Assembly: GCA_005882155.1 (NCBI GenBank)
Contig: VBCQ01000046.1
Span: forward strand, 1-24,208
Direction: 5' to 3'
Source of the DNA: Betaproteobacteria bacterium
GTDB taxonomy: Bacteria > Pseudomonadota > Gammaproteobacteria > Burkholderiales > Burkholderiaceae_C
DNA length: 24,208 bases
In this document: positions 1-7,476 of the stretch, in pieces
Layout of the letters: every line of letters starts with the position of its first letter
How positions within the stretch are numbered: position 1 is the first letter of the stretch
Made by a program: the position numbers and the translations under genes
Notes under the pieces: model-generated
The model's database searches: none
Seen by the model: the letters and a program-made list of their open reading frames with translations, nothing else
What the model was told of the DNA's origin: nothing

Positions 1-1697
1 AGAACCGAGACGCCGAACGCGATCTTCCAAAGCGCCGTCGGGTCGCGTGCGACGAGCGGCGTCGCGCCGAGCGCGGCGAGGGGTCGCGAAGCACCGCGCT
101 CGAGCGCGAGCACGAGCTCCTCGGCGGTCTCGAAGCGCTGCTTCGCATCGAGTGCAACCGCCTTCAGCACCACATGGTCGAGCCAGATCGGCACGTCCGG
201 CCGCAGCCGCGACGGCGGCTTGGGGTCGCGGCGAAAGCGGCCGGTCTGAAACGGCTCGACCTCGCCGTACGGCAGCTTGCCGGTGAGCCATTGGTACAGA
301 GTGACGCCCAGCGCGTAGAGGTCGCTGCCGGCGTCGGCCGGCACATGCGCGTCGCCGCTCCACTGCTCGGGGTTCATGTAGCTCGGCGTGCCGGCGTGCA
401 AGGTGCGCAAGGCCTTGGGTTCGCTGCCCGAAATCGCCACGCCCAGGTCGAGCACACGCCACTGGCCGTCGTCACCGAGGTGCAGGTTGGCGGGCTTCAG
501 GTCGCGGTGGATGACGCCGTGGCGATGCAATCGGCCGAGTGCACGCGCCACGGCCAGCGCGCCGTTGACGATCTCGGGCACCTCGAAGCGATGCCCCTCG
601 CCCATCAGCTGATCGAGCGTTCGCCCGGCATGCCAGTCGAACACCGTGTAGAAGGCACTCGGCTCCTGCGACTCGCGCACGCGAATGAAAGCCGCGTCGC
701 CATGCTCGCCCGACCCCGCCGCGACGCGGCTGCCGAGCCACGCTTCGTGCGCGAGCATCGCGCGCTCTTCGCGGTCGCTCGCGCGCGACTCGTGCAGCGT
801 CTTGATCGCGACCAGCTCGTGCGTGTCGGTGACGCGCGCCTGGTACAGGCGATGAACGCCGGTGTTGGCCACCAGCGCGGTGATCGTGTAGCCGTCGAGC
901 CGGTCGCCGACCTTCAGGCGCGGCGGCGCCGGCAGTTGCCGGCCTTGCAGCAAGCTGTCTTCGAGCCGGCCCTGCGCGAGGCCGCGCACACGGATGACGA
1001 GCGCGCTCGCGTTGTCGCGCGTACCGGCCGCGATTGCCGCCCGCACCAGCGTCTCGCTGGCCGACTGCGCGTCGCCCTCGCGCGCCAGCGCCGCGAGCTT
1101 CGCGCGCTTGAGCACACCGTGAACGCCGTCGCTGGTCAGCACGAACACATCGCCGATCTGCAGCTCGCCTTGCAGGTAGTCGACGCGAACCCGGTCGTCG
1201 AGGCCGATCGCGCGCGTCAGCCGGCTGCGCTGGTCGGCCTGGTCGAAGCAGTGGTCCTGACTCAGCTGAACGCAGTCGCCGTCGACACCGCCGCGCAACA
1301 GCCAGGCGCGCGTGTCGCCGACATGCGCGAGCGTGAACGCATGGCCGCGCAGCACCAGCGCGGTCAGCGTCGTCATCGCGGCGCCGCCTTCGTTGCCGAG
1401 ACTCAAGCGGCGCCGGTTGTGGTCGGCGAGCCAGGCGTTCTGCGCGCCGATCAATCGATCGAGGACCACCGTCGTGTCCCAGGTATCGGGGCAGCCGAAG
1501 TAGTCCTGCACGACGCTCATCACCGTGGTCTGCGCGGCTTCGAGCCCGCGGCCGCCGCTCGACACGCCGTCGGCAATCGCCGCAACGAGGCCACGCGCCT
1601 CGTCGTGGGCTTCGGGTCGCACCGACGCGGCGAAGTCTTCGTTGGTCTCGCGCGGGCCTTTGAGGCTGAAGTGGCCGATCTCGACGTCAAAGCTCAT
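1..1697 (-). CDS. Bifunctional PP2C-type protein phosphatase / Ser-Thr protein kinase (3' end outside window)
   Basis: The minus-strand frame is open from an ATG at 1697 to the window edge: 565 complete codons and no stop. Residues about 5-237 form a PP2C phosphatase with the expected metal-binding blocks (ADGVSSGGRG near 42, HVGDTRAW near 125, TSDGVHG near 188, RDNASALV near 227). Residues about 268-535 form a Hanks-type kinase: VAIK lysine at 299, catalytic loop HRDLKPANL at 397-405, activation start DLG at 417-419 in place of DFG, and a GTPSYMNPEQ stretch near 436. The chain turns hydrophobic at the edge (about 557 onward), so a C-terminal membrane anchor is likely. A single chain could both add and remove phosphate on Ser/Thr. 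It diverges from nirB across only 68 bp, which suggests but does not prove a role in nitrogen control. Substrates are unknown. Confidence 0.93.
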   Translation of the reverse strand, partial: MSFDVEIGHFSLKGPRETNEDFAASVRPEAHDEARGLVAAIADGVSSGGRGLEAAQTTVMSVVQDYFGCPDTWDTTVVLDRLIGAQNAWLADHNRRRLSLGNEGGAAMTTLTALVLRGHAFTLAHVGDTRAWLLRGGVDGDCVQLSQDHCFDQADQRSRLTRAIGLDDRVRVDYLQGELQIGDVFVLTSDGVHGVLKRAKLAALAREGDAQSASETLVRAAIAAGTRDNASALVIRVRGLAQGRLEDSLLQGRQLPAPPRLKVGDRLDGYTITALVANTGVHRLYQARVTDTHELVAIKTLHESRASDREERAMLAHEAWLGSRVAAGSGEHGDAAFIRVRESQEPSAFYTVFDWHAGRTLDQLMGEGHRFEVPEIVNGALAVARALGRLHRHGVIHRDLKPANLHLGDDGQWRVLDLGVAISGSEPKALRTLHAGTPSYMNPEQWSGDAHVPADAGSDLYALGVTLYQWLTGKLPYGEVEPFQTGRFRRDPKPPSRLRPDVPIWLDHVVLKAVALDAKQRFETAEELVLALERGASRPLAALGATPLVARDPTALWKIAFGVSV

Positions 1698-1710
1698 GTT
1701 TGCGGAATTC

Positions 1711-1726
1711 TGGCATTGGGCTTGCT
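1711..1726 (+). promoter_or_regulatory. Sigma-54 (RpoN) promoter upstream of nirB
   Basis: TGGCATTGGGCTTGCT matches the RpoN -24/-12 consensus (TGGCAC-N5-TTGC), with the invariant GG and GC separated by exactly 10 bases. Transcription would begin near 1736-1738, leaving a leader of roughly 30 nt before the nirB ATG at 1766. This implies activation by a bacterial enhancer-binding protein, NtrC being the usual one for nitrate assimilation. I found no convincing palindromic NtrC site upstream; any enhancer would lie inside the 5' part of the divergent kinase gene. Confidence 0.8.
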
Positions 1727-1765
1727 AACGGTTGTTCCTGAAGTCGCGTTGGTTCGGAGAGTCGC

Positions 1766-4201
1766 ATGAAGAAGATGAAGTTGGTGATGATCGGCAATGG
1801 CATGGCCGGCGTGCGCACGCTCGAAGAGTTGCTGAAGATCGCGCCCGACCTGTACGACATCACGGTGTTCGGTGCCGAGCCGCATCCGAACTACAACCGC
1901 ATCCTGCTGTCGCCGGTGCTCGCCGGCGAGCAGACGCTCGACGAGATCGTGCTGAACCCGATCAGCTGGTACGAAGAGAACGGCATCACGTTGCAGCTCG
2001 GCAAGAAAGTGGTCGGCGTGAATCGCAAGCGGCGCATTGTGCGCGCAGAAGACGGCACCGAAGCCGAATACGACCGCTTGCTGATCGCCACCGGCTCGAA
2101 TCCGTTCATCCTGCCGGTGCCGGGCAAGGACCTCGACGGCGTGATCGCCTACCGCGACATCGCCGACACCAACGCGATGATCGAGGCGGCGACCAAGTAC
2201 AAGAACGCGGTCGTCATCGGCGGCGGGCTGCTGGGCCTCGAAGCCGCCAACGGACTGATGCTGCGCGGCATGCAGGTCACCGTCGTGCACATCATGCCGT
2301 GGCTGATGGAGCGTCAGCTCGACGACGTGGCCGGCGACCTGCTGCGCAAATCGCTCGAAGCGCGCGGCCTCAAGTTCATGATCGGCGCGCAAACGCAGGC
2401 GTTGATCGGCGACAAGGACGGCCGCGTGATGGCGGTGCAGTTCAAAGACGGCAGCGAAGTCCCGGCCGACCTCGTCGTGATGGCCGCCGGCATTCGCCCC
2501 AACACCGAGCTCGCCGAAAAGATCGGCATCCACTGCAATCGCGGCATCGTCGTCAACGACACGATGCAGACCATCACCGATGCGCGCATCTACTCGGTCG
2601 GCGAGTGCGCTGCGCACCGCGGCATCGCTTACGGCCTCGTCGCGCCGCTGTTCGAGCAGGGCAAGGTCTGCGCGACGCACCTCGCCGAGTTCGGTATCGG
2701 CCGCTACACCGGCTCGCAGACGAGCACCAAGCTGAAGGTCACCGGCATCGACCTCTTTTCCGCCGGCGACTTCATCGGCGGCGACGGCTGCGAACAGATC
2801 GTGATGAGCGACCCCTTCGGCGGCGTCTACAAGAAGCTCGTCATCAAGGACGACAAGCTGGTCGGCGCGTGCCTTTACGGCGACACCGTCGACGGCTCCT
2901 GGTACTTCAAGCTGCTGCGCGACGGCCGCAGCATCGTCGACATCCGCGACAAGCTGATGTTCGGCGAATCGAACATCGGCGACACCGGCCACGAAGGGCA
3001 CAACAAGGCCGCGGCGATGGCCGACAGCGACGAGGTCTGCGGCTGCAACGGCGTCAACAAGGGCACGATCTGCAAGGCGATCAAGGAGAAAGGCCTGTTC
3101 ACGCTCGACGAGGTGCGCAAGCAGACCAAGGCGAGCGCGAGCTGCGGCTCGTGCACCGGCCTCGTCGAGCAGCTCCTGATGTTCACGGCAGGCGGCGACT
3201 ACAGCGCGACGCCGAAGAAGAAGGCGATGTGCGGCTGCACCGACTTCAGCCACCAGGAGGTGCGCGATGCGATTCGCCTCGAGCGCCTGGTGACGATCGC
3301 GTCGGTCCATGAGCGCATGAACTGGCGCACGCCGAACGGCTGCGCGAGCTGCCGCCCGGCGATCAACTACTACCTCATCAGCACCTGGCCGAAGGAAGCG
3401 AAGGACGATCCGCAATCGCGCTACATCAACGAGCGCAGCCACGCCAACATCCAGAAGGACGGCACCTATTCGGTGATCCCGCGCATGTGGGGCGGCGAGA
3501 CCACCGCCGACGAGCTGCGGCGCATCGCCGACGTGGTCGACAAGTACAAGATCCCGACCGTCAAGGTCACCGGCGGCCAGCGCATCGACTTGCTCGGCGT
3601 GAAGAAGGAAGACCTGGTCAACGTCTGGAAAGACATCGGCATGCCGTCGGGCCATGCGTATGCGAAAGCACTGCGCACGGTCAAGACCTGCGTCGGCTCC
3701 GAGTGGTGCCGCTTCGGCACGCAGGACAGCACGCAAATGGGCAAGGACCTCGAGCGCGCGCTGTGGCGCATGTACGCGCCGCACAAGGTCAAGCTCGCCG
3801 TCAGCGGTTGCCCGCGCAACTGCGCCGAGGCCGGCATCAAGGACGTCGGCGTGATCGGCGTCGACTCGGGCTGGGAGATCTACGTCGCCGGCAACGGCGG
3901 CATCAAGACCGAGGTCGCGATGTTCCTGTGCAAGCTGAAGACTTCCGAAGAGGTGCTCGAGTACAGCGGCGCGTTCCTTCAGCTCTATCGCGAAGAAGGC
4001 TGGTACCTCGAGCGCACGGTGCACTACGTGAACCGCGTCGGCCTCGACTACGTGAAGAAGAAGATCCTCGACGACCACGCCGGCCGCAAGGCGCTGTGGG
4101 AACGGCTCCAGTTCTCGCTCGACGGCGAGCCTGATCCGTGGTTCGAGCATGACAAGGCGACTGTCGACACGCGGCAGTTCAACCCGGTCGCGACGGTATG
4201 A
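1766..4201 (+). CDS. nirB: Assimilatory nitrite reductase [NAD(P)H] large subunit
   Basis: This 811-residue protein reduces nitrite to ammonium in the cytoplasm with six electrons from NAD(P)H. The N-terminal half is an FAD/NAD(P) oxidoreductase (VMIGNGMAG near 7, LLIATGSNPF near 109, VVIGGGLLGLEAAN near 148). Cysteine-rich BFD-like [2Fe-2S] segments follow (CGC from C425, CGSC near 460, then a second Cys block near 489-533). The C-terminal sulfite/nitrite reductase half carries the siroheme-[4Fe-4S] ligands C642-x5-C648 and C682-x3-C686 (SGCPRNC). Length and domain order are normal for the family. The start has a GGAGAG ribosome-binding site 6 nt upstream. The stop overlaps the next ATG by 4 nt (ATGA), indicating translational coupling. 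It is probably transcribed from the sigma-54 promoter at 1711-1726. Confidence 0.97.
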   Translation: MKKMKLVMIGNGMAGVRTLEELLKIAPDLYDITVFGAEPHPNYNRILLSPVLAGEQTLDEIVLNPISWYEENGITLQLGKKVVGVNRKRRIVRAEDGTEAEYDRLLIATGSNPFILPVPGKDLDGVIAYRDIADTNAMIEAATKYKNAVVIGGGLLGLEAANGLMLRGMQVTVVHIMPWLMERQLDDVAGDLLRKSLEARGLKFMIGAQTQALIGDKDGRVMAVQFKDGSEVPADLVVMAAGIRPNTELAEKIGIHCNRGIVVNDTMQTITDARIYSVGECAAHRGIAYGLVAPLFEQGKVCATHLAEFGIGRYTGSQTSTKLKVTGIDLFSAGDFIGGDGCEQIVMSDPFGGVYKKLVIKDDKLVGACLYGDTVDGSWYFKLLRDGRSIVDIRDKLMFGESNIGDTGHEGHNKAAAMADSDEVCGCNGVNKGTICKAIKEKGLFTLDEVRKQTKASASCGSCTGLVEQLLMFTAGGDYSATPKKKAMCGCTDFSHQEVRDAIRLERLVTIASVHERMNWRTPNGCASCRPAINYYLISTWPKEAKDDPQSRYINERSHANIQKDGTYSVIPRMWGGETTADELRRIADVVDKYKIPTVKVTGGQRIDLLGVKKEDLVNVWKDIGMPSGHAYAKALRTVKTCVGSEWCRFGTQDSTQMGKDLERALWRMYAPHKVKLAVSGCPRNCAEAGIKDVGVIGVDSGWEIYVAGNGGIKTEVAMFLCKLKTSEEVLEYSGAFLQLYREEGWYLERTVHYVNRVGLDYVKKKILDDHAGRKALWERLQFSLDGEPDPWFEHDKATVDTRQFNPVATV

Positions 4202-4986
4202 AGCGCCGCGACATTCTTTGGGCTTCGGGTGCGGTGCTGCTGCCCGTTACAGCGCGCGCCCAGGTCGTCGACCTCAACGACGCGATCAACAAGGCCGGGC
4301 GCCAGCGCATGCTGAGCCAGCGTATGGCGAAGAGCTACTTCGCGATCGGCCAGGGCGTCGAGCCGGAACTCGCCGACCGCACGCTCGCGGCCTCGATGAC
4401 CTTGTTCGATCGCCAGCTCGTCGAGCTGAAGATGTTCGCGCCGCAGCCGCTCATCAAGGCGACCTACACGCAGCTCGAAAGCGCATGGGGCGACTACAAG
4501 GCGGCGCTGGTCGGCGAGCGACCCGGCAAGTCGCACGCCGACGAAGTGATCGCGCTCGCCAGCAAGGTGCTTGCGCTGGCGCACCAGGGCACGGGGCAGC
4601 TCGAAAAGGTGGCGGACCGGCCGCTCGGACGCCTCGTCAACATTTCGGGCCGGCAGCGCATGTTGAGTCAGCGGATGGCGGCCTTGTACTTGAGCGCGAG
4701 CTGGGGCGTGCAGACGGCAACGTCGACCGCCGAATTGACCAAGGCGCGCGATGAATTCGTCGCGGCGCATCAGTTGCTGAAGGGCGCGCCCGAAGCGACG
4801 AGCTCGATCAAGGCCGAGCTCGAGCTCGCGCAGATGCAGTGGGGCTTCTTCGAATCCGCGCTGCGCACGCTGAAGCCGGGCAACCCCGACCCGCGCCACA
4901 TGAGCCACGTGTTCACGACCAGCGAACGAATCTTGCAAGTGATGGACGGCGTCACAGGGATGTACTCGAAATTGGGGCAAGTATGA
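4198..4986 (+). CDS. Exported stand-alone protein with two NarX/PilJ-type P-box motifs, encoded between nirB and nirD
   Basis: This 262-residue protein has an export signal: KRRDIL resembles a twin-arginine motif, then a hydrophobic stretch and a possible AxA cut site after residue 21. It belongs with the PilJ N-terminal / type IV pili MCP N-terminal domain family. GRQRMLSQRMA occurs twice, at 34-44 and 151-161, each inside a longer similar segment (AINKAGRQRMLSQRMAKSY; LVNISGRQRMLSQRMAALY). This resembles the P-box of the nitrate sensor NarX (INVAGSLRM). The Arg before Met (R37 and R154) is equivalent to the NarX nitrate-binding Arg. The rest is predicted helical, with no transmembrane, HAMP, kinase or MCP signalling region. 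It overlaps nirB and nirD by 4 nt each, so it is co-translated with nitrite reductase. Inference: a periplasmic nitrate/nitrite-binding accessory protein. Its real function is not known to me. Confidence 0.85.
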   Translation: MKRRDILWASGAVLLPVTARAQVVDLNDAINKAGRQRMLSQRMAKSYFAIGQGVEPELADRTLAASMTLFDRQLVELKMFAPQPLIKATYTQLESAWGDYKAALVGERPGKSHADEVIALASKVLALAHQGTGQLEKVADRPLGRLVNISGRQRMLSQRMAALYLSASWGVQTATSTAELTKARDEFVAAHQLLKGAPEATSSIKAELELAQMQWGFFESALRTLKPGNPDPRHMSHVFTTSERILQVMDGVTGMYSKLGQV

Positions 4987-5339
4987 GCAATTGGAAATCC
5001 ATCTGCCGCGTCGACGACATCCCGGTGCTCGGCGCGCGCCGCGTCGCGCGCCATCAAGCGACCGACGTTGCGATCTTCCGCAACGCCGAAGACAAGGTGT
5101 TCGCCCTCCTCGACCGCTGCCCGCACAAGGGCGGGCCGCTGAGCCAGGGCATCGTGTTCGGTGAGAGCGTTGCCTGCCCGCTGCACAACTGGACCATCGG
5201 TCTGGCAGACGGCTGCGCAAAGTCGCCCGACGAAGGCTGCACGACGAAATTCAAGGTCAAGGTCGAAGCCGGCGTCGTTCATCTCGACATCGACGAGCTG
5301 AATCAGCTCGCGCTTGATCCCGTCTGCACGGCCGCCTGA
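4983..5339 (+). CDS. nirD: Nitrite reductase [NAD(P)H] small subunit, Rieske-type with full ligand set
   Basis: This 118-residue protein starts at the ATG overlapping the preceding stop (ATGA). The frame is open further upstream, but that part is antisense-quality sequence inside the previous gene. It is the small partner of NirB in cytoplasmic nitrite reduction. The fold is Rieske-like, and all four [2Fe-2S] ligands are visible: C46-P-H48 and C65-P-L-H68 (motifs CPHKGGPL and CPLHNW). The well-known E. coli NirD lacks a complete ligand set, so this one probably does bind a cluster and take part in electron transfer. It ends 9 nt before the nasA ATG. Confidence 0.95.
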   Translation: MSNWKSICRVDDIPVLGARRVARHQATDVAIFRNAEDKVFALLDRCPHKGGPLSQGIVFGESVACPLHNWTIGLADGCAKSPDEGCTTKFKVKVEAGVVHLDIDELNQLALDPVCTAA

Positions 5340-5348
5340 AAGACCTGC

Positions 5349-7463
5349 ATGCTCTTCGGCCGCACCACTCGCAAGCCCATCGCCATTCCGGTCAAGGAAG
5401 TGGCGCAGTGGAAGTACACGACGTGCAACTACTGCTCGACCGGTTGCGCGATCGAGATCGGCCTGAACGACAAGGGCAAGATCGTCACCAGCCGCGGCCA
5501 TGCCGGCGCCGACGTGAACCGCGGCAAGCTGTGCATCAAAGGCTTGCTCGAACATGAGCTGTTCGACTCGCCGGGACGCGGCACGATGCCGCTGATGCGC
5601 GACAAGGCGCACCTGCCTTTCGGTCCCGCGAGCTGGGACGCGGCACTCGACCGCACCGCGGGGAAGATCAAGGAGATCCAGGCCAAGTACGGCCGCGACT
5701 CGTTCGCCATCGTCTCCACCGGCCAGCTGCTCACCGAAGAGTTCTACACGCTCGGCAAGCTGGTGCGCGGCCAGATCGGCACCAACAACTACGACGGCAA
5801 CACCACCCTGTGCATGGCCTCGGCCGTGTCGGGCTACAAGCGCTCGTTCGGTTCCGACGGCCCGCCCGGCTGCTACGGCGACTTCGAGCACACGCACTGC
5901 CTGATGGCCTGAAAAGCGCAAGTTCCCGCTGATCGTCGTCGACCCGCGCGTCACGATGCTGGCGCAGTTCGCCGACATCCATCTGCCGATCACGCCGGGC
6001 ACCGACACCGTGCTCGTCAACGCGATGCTGCATGTGATCTTCAAGGAAGGCCTCGAAGACAAGGACTACATCGCCGCACACACCAACGGCATCGACGCGC
6101 TGCGCGCGCTGGTCGCCGAGTACGACCCGAAGACCGCGCAGCATGTCTGCGGCATCGACGAAGACCGCATCCGCCAAGTCGCACGCCTGTATGCGAAGGC
6201 GCCGGCGGCGATGAGCATCTGGACGATGGGCATCAACCAGTCGACGCACGGCTCGGATGGCGTCGTCGACATCAACAACTTGAACCTCGTCACCGGCAAC
6301 ATCGGCAAGCCCGGCGGCACCAGCCTGTCGATCACCGGCCAGTGCAACGCGATGGGAACGCGCGAGTGGTCGTCGTGCTCAGGGCTGCCGGGCTACCGCT
6401 TGCTCGAGAAAGAGAAGGACCGCAAGCAGGTTGCCGACTTCTGGGGCATTGACGCGAGCTTCTTCCCGCCGGCGCGCGGCCTCGCGCAGACCGACATCTT
6501 TCCGGCCATCGAGAGCGGCGAGATCAAGGGCCTGTGGCTGATCGCGACGAATCCGATGACCTCGATGCCGAATCAGCCGCGCATCCGCAAGGCGATGGAG
6601 AACCTCGAGTTCCTCGTCGTGCAGGATGTCTACGAAGACGTCGAGACCAACAAGTATTCGCATGTGTTCCTGCCCGCCGCGGTGTGGGCCGAGAAGGAAG
6701 GCTGCCACACCAACACCGAGCGCCGCGTGAACCTGACGCGCAACGTGCTGCCGCCGTATGCGGACAGCAAGCCCGACTTCTGGATCTTCAACCAGATGGC
6801 CAAGCGCTTCGAGGATCGCAACAAGATCCACTTTCCGGAGACGCCCGAGGGCGCGTTCGAGGAGATGCGCGAGCTGTCGAAAGGTGCCGGCCGCACGCTC
6901 GACATCTCGGGCATGAGCTACGACCGCATCGAGGCGGCGCGCGGCATCCAGTGGCCGTACGGCGAAGCGCAAGCGCAAGCCGATGAGCAGCGCATCGGAC
7001 CGGCGCACAGCTTCGACATGCAGCAGCGGCAAGACTTCCTCGGCAACCCGCGTCTGTACACCGAAGGCGTTTTCCAGACACCCGATGGCCGCGCCAATTT
7101 GATCCCGATTCGCTTCGTCAACAACAACGAGTGCCCCGACGCGGCAACTGCAACAAGTTCAGCCCGACGCCGTACATGGAGATGAACCCCGACGCGGCGG
7201 ACGATCTCGGCATCGAGCATCAGAGCTATGTGCGCCTTGTGAGCCGGCGCGGCGACGCAGTCGTGATGGTCCAGCTGACGCAGCGTGTCGGCCGCGACAT
7301 GCTGTTCATCCCCTTCCATTTCCACGACTGCGTCAATCGATTGACGCTCGGCCTGCTCGACCCGTATTCGCGCCAGCCCGCGTTCAAGCAGAACGCTGTG
7401 CGGGTCGAGAAGATCGACCAGCGCCAAGCCGCTCGACTGAACGTCGAGCGCCGTGCCTTCTGA
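5349..7463 (+). pseudogene. nasA: Assimilatory nitrate reductase catalytic subunit (NasA-type molybdoenzyme), broken at two sites
   Basis: This is a Mo-bisMGD enzyme reducing nitrate to nitrite. Its three pieces lie in alternating frames. Piece 1 (5349-5912) has the N-terminal [4Fe-4S] ligands C26, C29, C33, C62 and the probable Mo-ligand Cys155 (LCMASAV), and stops at TGA 5910 right after HTHCLMA. Piece 2 resumes one frame over at 5911 (EKRKFPLIVVDPR) and runs to about 7143 (NNNECPDA). Piece 3 returns to the first frame at about 7146 (NCNKFSPTPYMEMNPD) and ends at 7463. Family members have about 20 extra residues at each join: the segment of the type GSNLPEQHP...WRL, and the segment of the type YPFWLN...GR. 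So these look like short deletions, not simple indels. No Tat signal is present, so the enzyme would be cytoplasmic. If the breaks are assembly errors the gene is otherwise full length; if real, it is inactive. Confidence 0.88.
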
Positions 7464-7476
7464 AGGAAGCCAAGCG

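Noticed and set aside
174..1769. Plus-strand open frame of 531 codons
   Set aside because: Lies opposite the kinase/phosphatase, whose catalytic motifs are clear; the plus-strand product has no recognisable motifs.
1694..4150. Long minus-strand open frame of 818 codons opposite nirB
   Set aside because: Antisense shadow in GC-rich DNA: composition is Ala/Asp/Val/His-heavy with no recognisable domain, while the plus strand is unmistakable NirB.
5905..5920. Programmed frameshift in nasA
   Set aside because: No slippery heptamer or downstream structure is evident, and about 20 conserved residues are absent at the join, which frameshifting cannot restore.
7453..7476. GTG start at 7453 for the ferredoxin/anchor gene
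   Set aside because: It lies inside the nasA end and lacks a ribosome-binding site; the ATG at 7477 has GAAGGA upstream.
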